A DNA stretch of 64,000 nt from Sternotherus odoratus (taxonomy: Eukaryota; Chordata; Testudines; Kinosternidae): the NCBI GenBank assembly GCA_032164245.1, contig JAVMKO010000001.1, positions 249,683,644-249,747,643 of the forward strand. The letters run 5' to 3'. The position numbers were made by a program, and so were the translations under genes. Positions within the stretch are counted from its first letter, which is position 1. Every line of letters begins with the position of its first letter. Below, one piece after another: positions 55,641 through 64,000 of this stretch. Below the pieces are notes generated by a model. It saw nothing but the letters and a program-made list of their open reading frames with translations. It was not told where the DNA came from and searched no databases.

Positions 55641-57720
55641 ATGTGATTGGAATAACACAGATTTTGTGGGATAACTCACATGACTGGAGTACTGTCATGG
55701 ATGGATATAAACTGTTCAGGAAGGGCAGAAAGGGTGGGGGAGTTGCATTGTATGTAAGAGAACAGTACGACTGCTCAGAGCTCCGGTATGAAACTGCAGA
55801 AAAACCTGAGAGTCTCTGGATTAAGATTAGAAGTGTGAGCAACAAGGCTGATGTTGTGATGGGAGTCTGCTATAGACCACCAGACCAGGGGGGTGAGATG
55901 GATGAGGCTTTCTTCCAGCAACTAAGGGAAGTTACTAGATTACAAGCCATGGTTCTCATGGGGGACTTCAATCACCCTGATATCTGCTGGGAGCAGGGCC
56001 GGCGACAGGAATTTTGGGGCCCCGTACGGCAGATCGTACGCCCCCCCCCGTCTCCCGCCGCCCGCGGCCCCCCCCACCAGTCTCCCGCCGCCCGCAGGTT
56101 CCCCCTCCCCGGCTGGTCTCCCGCCGCCCATGGGGTTCCCCCCCCGGACGGTCTCCCGCCACCCACAGGTTCCCCCCCCCCCCCCGGCCGGTCTCCCACC
56201 GCACGCAGGGTTCCCCCCCGGTCTCCCGCCGCCTGCGGGGTTCCCCTCCCCCCGCCAGGGTCCAGTCTCCCGCCGCCTGCAGGGTTCCCCCCTCCCTGGC
56301 CGGTCTCCCGCCACGCCTTGCTCACAGGCCCCGCGACAAGGGGGTACAGCTGCGTACCCGCCCCAGACTTCAGGGGGCCCCCCTGAAGTCCGGGGCCCGG
56401 TACAGTTGTACCCGTTGTACCCCCCTGTCGCCGGCCCTGGCTGGGAGAGCAACACAACGGTGCACAGACAATCTAGGAAGTTTTTGGAAAGTGTAGGGGA
56501 CAATTTCTTAGTGCAAGTGCTGGAGGAACCAACTAGGGGCAGAGCTTTTCTTGACCTGCTGCTCATAAACAATGAAGAATTAGTAGGGGATGCAAAAATG
56601 GATGGGAACCTGGGATGCAGTGACAATGAGATGGTCGAGTTCAGGATCCTGACACAGGGAAAAAAGGAAAGCAGCAGAATACAGACCCTGGACTTCAGAA
56701 AAGCAGACTTTGACTCCCTCAGGGAACTGATGGGCAGGATCCCCTGGGAGATGAACATGAAGGGGAAAGGAGTCCAGGAGAGCTGGCTGTATTTTAAAGA
56801 ATCCTTATTGAGGTTGCAGGAACAAACCATCCTGATGTGTAGAAAGAATAGTAAATATGGCAGGCGGTTTAACAGTGAAATCCTTGCTGATCTTAAATGC
56901 AAAAAAGAAGCTTACAAGAAGTGGAAGATTGGGCAAATGACCAGGGAGGAAATAAAAATATTGCTCAGGCATGCAGGAGTGAAATCAGGAAGGCTAAATC
57001 ACACTTGGAGTTGCAGCTAGCAAGGGATGTTAAGGGTAACAAGAAGGGTTTCTTTAGGTATGTTAGCAACAAGAAGAAAGTCAAGGAAAATGTGGGCCCC
57101 TTACTGAATAAGGGAGGCAACCTAGTGACAGAGGACATGGAAAAAGCAAATGTACTCAATGCTTTATTTGCCTCTGTCTTCACGAACAAGGTCAGCTCCC
57201 AGACTCCTGCACTGGGCAGCACAGCATGGGGATGAGGGGACCAGCCCTCTGTGGAAAAAGAAGTGGTTCAGGACTATTTAGAAAAGCTGGACGAACACAA
57301 GTCCATGTGGCTGGATGCTCTGCATCCGAGGGTGCTAAAGGAGTTGGCAGATGTGATTGCAGAGCCATTGGCCATTATCTTTGAAAACTCATGGCGATCG
57401 GGGGAGGTCCCAGATGACTGGAAAAAGGCTAATGTAGTGTCCATCTTTAAAAAAGGGAAGAAGGAGGATCCAGGGAACTACAGGCCAGTCAGCCTCACTT
57501 CAGTCCCTGGAAAAATCATGGAGCAGGTCCTCAAGGAATCAATTCTGAAGCACTTAGAGGAGAGGAAAGTGATCATGAACAGTAAGCATGGATTCACCAA
57601 GGGCAAATCATGCCTGACTAACCTAATTGCCTTCTACAATGAGATAACGGGCTCTGTGGATGAGGGGAAAGCAGTGGATGGACTATTCCTTGACTTTAAC
57701 AAAGTTTTTGATATGGTCTC
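55641..57720 (+). pseudogene. CR1 LINE ORF2, interrupted and truncated
   Basis: Plus-strand CR1 ORF2. The AP-endonuclease part shows GGGVALYVREQ, GVCYRPPDQ and LMGDFNHPDICW (55730-55990). A hAT interrupts it at 55994-56439, then LGCSDNEMVEFRI follows. The frame shifts near 56960, and a TGA stop lies at about 57233-57235. The reverse transcriptase begins with HPRVLKELADVIA and NYRPVSLTSVPGKIMEQ and reaches LDFNKVFD, the first catalytic motif, at about 57710, where an LTR cuts it off. The N-terminus is also missing. CR1 ORF2 normally nicks and reverse-transcribes at the target; this copy cannot. Confidence 0.9.
55994..56439. mobile_element. Non-autonomous hAT within CR1 ORF2
   Basis: Ends CAGGGCCGGCGACAGG and CCTGTCGCCGGCCCTG are perfect inverted repeats; GCTGGGAG is duplicated at 55986-55993 and 56440-56447. 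The interior has C-rich units around GGTCTCCCGCCGCC. Removing it and one TSD copy restores continuity of the CR1 endonuclease region, so it is younger than the CR1. Confidence 0.9.
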
Positions 57721-58452
57721 TGTAGTGGGGCGGCTGCCCCACTCCAGGAAAAAGGCCTAAAACAGCTCAAGAAAGGGCTGTGGCTGGGAACAAGCAAGCT
57801 CCAGCCTGATTAGGCAGAGCAGCCACAGCTGTGGCTGGGTCAGTTAGGGCCCAGCTGGCCCTGATATAAAGGGCTCAGTTTGGTACTGAGATAGACAGTC
57901 TCCCCTGGCTGCAGGGGAAGCTAGACAGGGTACCCAGAGTGAAGCAGGGCTAGGGCTAGGGCTAGGGCTAGGGCTAGGGCTAGGGCTAGGGCTAGGGCAA
58001 AGGCAAAGGCAAAGGCAAAGGCAAAGGCAAAGGCAAAGGCAAAGGCAAAGGCAAAGGCAAAGGCAAAGGCAAAGGCAAAGGCAAAGGCAAAGGCAAAGGC
58101 AAAGGCAAGAGGAGCTGTGAAGCTCTGGCCTGGAAAACCCCAGGCTGCAGGGCCTAGAGGATGGCCCAACAAAGGGTACTGAGTTGTAGGGGGCAACCCA
58201 GGGTGGCAGAGGCAGCAGGCCAACCCCCCCTTGCCTGTGATGAATGGCAATGATACTGCAGTCTGCCCCAGAGAATGGGAGCAAGTGGTGACTGGCAGTT
58301 GCCTAGATGAGGCAAGGTGGGAATAGAGGGTGGGGGTTTCCCAGGGAGGGGAGACCCTAAGACCTGAGGGGGTACTGCAGGGGTGCAGCACCCAAGGGAA
58401 GAGGGCACCAGAGTCCAGGGAGGGACTCTGGGCCAGCAGCAAGCGGGATATT
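57721..58452 (+). mobile_element. LTR, 3'-truncated, with hexamer arrays
   Basis: Starts TGTAGTGGGGCGGC and aligns along most of its length with the reverse complement of the solo LTR at 20112-20804. A TGATATAAAGGG box lies near 57862. The match ends near 58452, short of the LTR end. Two hexamer arrays (57946-58108) interrupt the alignment. Confidence 0.75.
57946..58108 (+). repeat. Adjoining (AGGGCT)n and (GGCAAA)n arrays
   Basis: About nine AGGGCT units (57946-57998) pass directly into about nineteen GGCAAA units (57996-58108) with no visible interruption. The related LTR at 20112-20804 has only GGGCTGGGGCAAGGCAAG there (minus strand), so the arrays expanded from it. Antisense frames read as Phe-Ala and Leu-Ala repeats and are artefacts. 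Confidence 0.95.
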
Positions 58453-58979
58453 GTAAGCAAAATGTTAATTACCTAGTAAATAAACAATATACCATTCACC
58501 ATTTTCTAGCATACTAAAAATGTATAATTAATAAGAATTTTTAAATGTTAAGCTAAATAATCACTTAAATAAAAGTATATGGTTATAATGTATACTCCTA
58601 GGTAGCAAAAAGATGTACCAAATGTAGTGTAAAGTTTTATTTAGATGTAAATCAACGTATTTTAATGGTTATATCAACCAGTGAGAATGCACTGTTTTTT
58701 TAGAAAATAATTAAAGTCCAAATGGAAAAGTCAATTAAAATGATGATTATGGCTTTCCACTTGGTAGAATTAAATCATCTTGATTTAAATCGATCCGCCC
58801 TGTTTCCACAGGACCCGTCTCATTCAGTGTACAAGATGGATAGTGTTCAGAGACTGAATCACAGCTGAGTAGTGAATGAGGCTATTGTGTCAAATTGAAT
58901 GTATCTCCTCTGCCTCATGAGCTGTGGAAGTTGGAAGGTGGGTAGAGAATGAAGCTGGGGAACTACAGTAAACAAAAGA
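58453..58979. other. Non-genic stretch
   Basis: AT-rich. Near 58775-58805, TTGATTTAAATCGATCC may be the edge of another element. Confidence 0.35.
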
Positions 58980-59345
58980 TTGGTCTTGTGGTTAAGGCAG
59001 TTGAATGCTTCCCTGGAGAACTGGATTTGTCTCTGCCTCTGTCACAGAGTTCTTATGTTATGCTAGGCAAGTCACTTAAACAGAATTTTTTTTCTGGGGC
59101 CCAACGTGAGACACCTGGAAGCTGATATTCAAAACTGCTGAGCATGTCCAACTCCAGTAGGAGCTGTAGATACTCTCAATAGCTGTATCTATAAAGGTAG
59201 TGTAGTTTGGAGAAAGGAAGTGGATGATCCTGAGTTTTACTTGTGGTTCTGTCATTGTCTCAGTGTGTAGCCATGGGTAAGTCACTTTGCCTTTCTCTCT
59301 GTTTCCCCATCTGTAAAATGGAGAAAGTAATATTTACTGATGTTT
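58980..59345 (+). repeat. Two MIR-like SINE relics
   Basis: The first (about 58980-59080) has GTGGTTAAGGCAG and GGCAAGTCACTTAAACAG. The second (about 59235-59345) has GGGTAAGTCACTTTGCC and CCCCATCTGTAAAATGGAGA. Both are sense and old. Confidence 0.7.
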
Positions 59346-59578
59346 AAAATGGAGAGGGTAGGAAAAAAGCTAACCAGGAGGCTATTGACAATTCTATATA
59401 CAATAGAGGCTTCACATGCTGTTCAATAAATAAACCAGGGGCCACGTAATGAGAACAAAAAGGAATGTTGAACAGCTGACTTATTCCGTGAGAATGTTTC
59501 ATCCTCTTCACTGAATGAGGCAAGGGAGTTTTGTGTGTAAAAAAGAAAAAAGTGCTCATGTAATTAAAGAATGTTTAA

Positions 59579-59940
59579 TGCATAAGAATGGCTAAGGGTC
59601 CCTCCAGCCCAATAGTCTGTGTTCCAACATTGACCAGTGCCAGGTGCTTCACAGGGAATGAACAGAATAATGTAATTGTTGAGTGATCCACATCCCCACC
59701 CCCTCTCATCCAGCTTCTGGCAGTCAGAGGCTCAGGGACCCCAGAGCAAGGATTGCATCCTTGCCCATCTTGGTTAATAGCCATTGATGGACCTCTCCTC
59801 CCTGAACTCCTCAAAGTATTTTTTGAACCAGTTATACTTTTGGCCTTCACAACAAACCCTGGCAACAAGTTCCGCAAGTGATAGTGTATTGTATGAAAAA
59901 GTACTTTGTTTTAAAGCTGCTGCCAAATCCATTTTATCTG
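59579..59940 (-). mobile_element. LINE (CR1-like) 3' fragment, antisense
   Basis: The plus strand shows CATAAGAATGGCTAAGGGTC, CCAGTGCCAGGTGCTTCACA, AATAGCCATTGATGGACC and TGGCCTTCACAACA, the order of a common turtle CR1-type antisense repeat. Confidence 0.6.
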
Positions 59941-60964
59941 TGTCCCGTCTGAGGTTCAGCTCTGGGGGATGGTGCAATTGGGCACTGGGGCAAGGCACAT
60001 GCACAGATCTTCAGAATCTTTATGGGGTTTGCAGGAAAATTAGTCTGGAAATGAGTTTTCAACCGTTTATAACATAGCCAAATATGAGCGCATTTATATG
60101 GTACCAGCGAAAAGCACATCTCTGGTTCCAAGGCAACCCCTCTGCTAAATTTCAAAGGTCCTCTGCCAACAATGGAAATGTTAGTGCTATTTTAAGAAAA
60201 AGGTCATAAGAATGTAAAAATATATAGTACTGGTTGGTTTGTAAATTTAAAACTTGAAGTTTAACAAGATTTCCTTAATAAAATATTTGGTGCTCTATAT
60301 TTTCCCAGAGAGTCCCATGTGGAACTACCCATTAAACTAGAGCTAGTCAGGAATTTTCTGTCCATTATTTTTTTTTTTTTTAAAAAAGCAATTTCTGAAA
60401 AATTTCATTTTTTCTAATTTATATTTTTCACTGGGAAAATCAAACTGAAATATATTGTTTGGTTTGACATGAACTGAACCAAAACATTTTGTTTCAACAC
60501 AGTTCAATGTTACAACTGTACCTGCCCATGATACTGCAGTGACTCATGAGAGCTGAAGTTTGGATGCCCCATTTTCTCCTATGGGCCGGGCTACTTGGCT
60601 GGACTACAACAGTCATGATGCCACACAACCTCTCCTCTGACTGAGCTATGTGGTGCATCATGGGAGTCAAACAGCTGTGGGAGCATCATGGGAGATGTAG
60701 TCCAGCCAGTGAACCTGGCCAATGGGGAGAATGGGAGCCAGAGACACCTGAACTATTACTCCCAGGAGGCACCATACAGAAGCAGATGCAGTGTATACTG
60801 AGGTGCCTCAAGACAAACCATTTTGATTTGGTTCAACAAATGCATATTTTGATATTTCCAAATTTTTTCCAGAGCTTTTCATTCTTTGAATAATATCTAT
60901 ATTTTTGACTTTTTGTCTCCAGTTAAAAATAAATGTTGAAACATAAACATTTCCTGTGGAATGA
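59941..60964. other. Non-genic stretch
   Basis: No gene; a poly-T run near 60366-60380 and AT-rich sequence. Confidence 0.35.
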
Positions 60965-61700
60965 TGTCATAAATATAATGGGAAGGGTAACAACCCATAT
61001 TTATGCAGTAATATAAATTCCTTCCTGGCAATAGGTACAGAATCTTCTTACCTGTAAGGGGTTAATCAGTTCAATTAATCTAGTTGGCACCTGACCAGAA
61101 GGACCAATGGGGGAAAAAGATACTTTCAAATATGGGGGCGGGGGTTGTCTTGTGCTCGTTGTGTGTTCTCTCAGAGTCAGAGAGGGGCCATGGCAGGAAA
61201 ATCCATCTCTTACAGACAATCCTGAAATAAGTCTCTAATATTACAAAAAGTGTAAGTAAGCAAGGCAAGGCATTAGATTCTTTTGTTTTAGCTTGTGACT
61301 TTTCCCTATGCTAAGAGGGAGTTTTATTCCTGTTTTCTATAATTTTGAAGATAAGCCTGGAGGAGGGTCCTCTGTGTTTAAATCTTTTATTACCCTGTAA
61401 CTTTACCTTCCTCTGTATATACAGAGGTGATTCTTTTACAATTTTTTTCAATTAACTTCTTCTTTTAAGAACCGGATTGATTTTCAGTGTCCTAAAAACC
61501 CAAGGATTTGGTCTGTGCTCATCTGTATCAATTAGTGAGGATATTATTCTCCCCAGGAAAGGTGGTGAAGAGGTTTTGGGGGAATAGGAACTCCAAGTGA
61601 TTCTTTCCCTGAATCTTTGACTAAATCACTTGGTGGTGGCAGCAGTACCATCCAAAACAAGGAGGGATTTGTGTGTATAAACTAAGGACACGTCAAGTTT
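60965..61700 (+). mobile_element. Turtle-type LTR fragment
   Basis: Starts TGTCATAAATATAATGGG and contains GGCACCTGACCAGAAGGACC, TTACCCTGTAACTTTACC, TTCTTCTTTTAAGAACCG and TTGGTGGTGGCAGCAG. I recognise this pattern from turtle genomic repeats. The far end is indistinct and no TSD was found. Confidence 0.5.
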
Positions 61701-62459
61701 CCATCATGTCTCAGTGATACACTCGAGGTATTAAAAAATAACACTTTTTTGGTAACTGAAAACGTATGTTTTCTCTCCCTGTGCTTGAAAATGCTTAAAC
61801 TTTCAGAAATTTCACTCAGGCAATGTTCCAAATTTCAGCTAAAAAAAGTAAATGTTTAAGGAAGTTATGAGAAATTGAAAATATTTGAGCAACCGTAGCT
61901 ATAAATATAGCTACAGATTCTGGGCAAATGTTTTTCTTTTGAAGGCAACTGAATGATGATAATTTACACCAGATGAAGAGTTGATCCTCTTATAATACAG
62001 GGACCACTTTTTTGCTAGCTTTTGGAGGAGTGTATCTAAGACTTCACTTCAGCTAGTAAAACATGAGGGGGTATAGTGGTTGTTTTTTATGGTGGTTTTA
62101 TATTTTAAACTGGATTATCCTTGTGGGAAAAAAACTGATTTAAATTACAGGGAGCAAAAAGTTCAGAAATTCATACTAGCTTTACAAACCCCAAAATATA
62201 GTTCAACAAAACTGCAAAACCTCATAATTTAAATAGCTTGTCCATCCTTTGTTCCATATATTCTCTCTTTTGCAACGTTCATAATAAGTGAACACTATAG
62301 TTAAGTCTGAGAAGGTAGAACTTTCCATTCTAACTGCTATTTTCATTTTTTTTTATGTTTCTTACACCTTTTGGGCTGAAAATATCTATGCTTGGGTGTG
62401 AGTTTGTGCATGCATTCAAGCCTCTGTTTGTCAGAGTTGTGCATATGCTTAATCTATCC
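61701..62459. other. Non-genic stretch
   Basis: AT-rich; nothing recognisable. Confidence 0.35.
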
Positions 62460-62580
62460 TTCTTCAGCAATGTACTTAAGTAGGTGCTTAAATTCAGCCA
62501 TCTGGCTATGTCCCATTGACTTCAATGGGACTGAAGTAAGTGCCTACAGTTAAGCATGTCCTTAAGTAAATTGCTACATA
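62460..62580. repeat. Palindromic MITE
   Basis: Arms such as CAATGTACTTAAGTAGGTGC and TGTCCTTAAGTAAATTGC flank the self-complementary centre CCCATTGACTTCAATGGG. Same broad family as the other palindromic repeats here. Confidence 0.65.
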
Positions 62581-62759
62581 AGGATGGACTTAAGTTAAGA
62601 AACTGTTTAAGTGTTTTGTCTCACATAATATGAAAAATCAAGGATACCTGCACACTTGATTCAACCACCTAGTGAGGAGGGCTTTAAACTAGATTTAAAA
62701 GGGTCAGGTGATAAAAGCCCACAGGTAAGCATGAAAAAGGCAACCTTAACAGAAGAATC

Positions 62760-63709
62760 TGCTCAAGTCCATACAGATCCCTGAGGGACACCCCCATTTA
62801 TCTCTCTTCACTGTGAAAACTGACCACTTATTCCTACCCTTTGTTTCCTATCTTTTAACCAATTACTAATATTTAATAATTTTAATAATCCATGAGAGGA
62901 ACTTCCCTCTTATTCCATGATTGCTTACATTGCTTAAGACCCTTTGGTGAGGGACATTATCAAAGGCTATCTGGAAGTCTAATACACTATGTCCACTTGG
63001 TCACTTTTGTCCTCTCAAAGATTTCTAAGATTGATGAGGCATGATTTCCTATTACAAAAGCCATGTAGACTCTTCCCCAGCATACTGTGTTCATCTATGT
63101 GTGTGATAATCCTGTTCTTTACTATAATTACAACCAATTTCCTGGTACTGAAATTAGGTTTAGTGGCCGAAAATTACAAGGATTGCCTCCGGAGCCTTTT
63201 AAAAAAAAAATCAGAACTACATTAGCTGTCCACCAAGCATCTGGAACAGCGGCTGATTTAAGCGATAGGTTACATAGCACAGTTTGTAGTTCTGCAATTT
63301 CATATCTGAGTTCCTTTAGAACTCTGGGGTGAATACCATGTGCTCATGGTAACTTATTACTGTTTAATTTATCAATTTGCTCAAAAACCTTCTCTACTGA
63401 CACCTCAAGGACTCAGGTGTAGGAATCTCCTTCACATCGTCTGCAATAAAGACAGATTTAAAGAATTCATTTATTTTCTCTGCAAAGTCCTTGTCTTAAG
63501 TGCTCCTTTAGTACAATGATTGTCCAGTGGCCTCACTGATTGTTTGGCAGCCTTTCTGCTTAATTATACTTTTACACTTGAGTTGCCAGACTTTGTTCCT
63601 TTCTATTTTCCTCGGTATGATTTGACTTTGAATTTTTAAAAGATGACTTTTTGTTTTCAACTGTCTCTCTTACTTTGTTGATTAACCATGGTGGCATTTT
63701 TGGGTCCTC

Positions 63710-63758
<49 letters not shown>

Positions 63759-63870
63759 TTTAAAAAGTGTGTGTGTGTATAGTTTGAATTACTATTATGT
63801 GTTTTTAAAAGTTTCCATACAGCTTGCAGGCATTTCACTCTTATGACTATTCCTTTGACTTGCATAATAG
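62760..63870 (-). mobile_element. Long LINE-derived repeat, antisense
   Basis: The plus strand shows a long run of landmarks of a dispersed turtle repeat, such as CCTACCCTTTGTTTCCTATC, CTTTGGTGAGGGACATTATC, TACACTATGTCCACTTGG and CTTTCTGCTTAATTATAC. Probably a CR1-type LINE region in antisense; family assignment is uncertain. It is interrupted by a CA microsatellite. Confidence 0.45.
63714..63756 (+). repeat. (CA)n microsatellite
   Basis: About 21 uninterrupted CA units, followed by GTGTGTGTGTAT at about 63768. Confidence 0.95.
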
Positions 63871-63879
63871 AGAGGAGAG

Positions 63880-64000
63880 GATCCTCATACAATTTGTGGA
63901 TGACATCAAGATGGGCAAGCACTTTGAAGGAGAAGATTAGAATGCAAAATGACCTTGACAAATTAGAAAATTGGTCTTAAATCAGTAACATGACATTCAA
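63880..64000 (+). pseudogene. CR1 reverse transcriptase fragment at window edge
   Basis: The plus strand reads LIQFVDDIKMGKHFEGED and then a TAG. This is the CR1 region around the catalytic FADD motif, with Ala changed to Val. Downstream bases (AATGACCTTGACAAATTAG) keep matching CR1. The piece continues beyond the window and is inactive. Confidence 0.75.

Noticed and set aside
55994..56439. A coding insertion or fused exon in the CR1 frame
   Set aside because: Perfect TIRs and the GCTGGGAG duplication show it is a hAT; the open frame across it is a chance effect of C-rich sequence.
55940..56902. A 320-codon minus-strand frame
   Set aside because: Antisense of CR1 plus the hAT; Gly/Arg-rich composition comes from the hAT repeats and there is no domain.
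57251..57760. A host reverse-transcriptase-like gene
   Set aside because: It is CR1 ORF2 in frame with the preceding segment beyond one stop codon, and is cut off by an LTR after the first catalytic motif.
57946..57998. Interstitial telomere repeat
   Set aside because: The unit is AGGGCT, not AGGGTT, and the LTR relative shows a local seed from which it could expand.
57844..58460. Minus-strand frames with Phe-Ala, Leu-Ala or Cys-Leu repeats
   Set aside because: Translations of the GGCAAA and AGGGCT arrays inside an LTR; no start context or domain.

Overview
This looks like intergenic or intronic DNA from a reptile, most likely a hidden-necked (cryptodiran) turtle. The case rests on the repeats: a tRNA-headed SINE with a CR1-derived tail of the tortoise Pol III type (39704-39901), many CR1 LINE pieces, MIR-like SINE relics, palindromic MITEs common in sauropsids, Penelope-like elements and several GC-rich hAT elements. 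I found no convincing exon of a host protein gene and no structural RNA gene. Most of the window is old, AT-rich DNA with layers of transposons.

The main feature is a gammaretrovirus-like (class I) endogenous retrovirus on the minus strand, 6051-13426. It has two 499-bp LTRs that I read as identical, a 4-bp CCGG target duplication, a tRNA-Pro primer site, a polypurine tract, an uninterrupted gag, and an uninterrupted pro-pol joined to gag through an in-frame UAG codon. There is no env: only about 320 bp of AT-rich sequence lies between pol and the polypurine tract. These signs point to a very recent insertion.

Layout: 1-4025 MIR, CR1 and MITE relics; 4026-5445 a G-rich DNA transposon with a hAT inside; 6047-13430 the provirus; 14605-15965 a CR1 tail split by a 1.26-kb hAT that carries a 43-bp minisatellite; 20107-20809 a solo LTR with 5-bp TSD; 26704-28150 two Penelope-like fragments head to head; 29990-30860 a possible decayed coding relic; 32063-38000 Harbinger-like, hAT and Tc1/mariner-type elements plus a long CR1 tail; 38948-40382 a large inverted-repeat element holding the turtle SINE; 43822-44030 a small hAT; 50495-50801 a Tigger-type MITE; 51345-52940 a decayed LINE reverse transcriptase not of CR1 type; 55384-58452 a nested stack (MITE, LTR piece, CR1 ORF2 with a hAT in its endonuclease, second LTR with two adjoining hexamer arrays); 60965-61700 a further LTR; 62760-64000 LINE-derived sequence reaching the window edge.

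The provirus is the only unit whose genes could still work together: gag forms the particle, and protease, reverse transcriptase/RNase H and integrase come from readthrough. Without env it would have to spread inside the germline or borrow an envelope. All other coding sequence is broken or truncated. Family names given without a diagnostic protein or TSD are from pattern recognition and need a repeat-library search.
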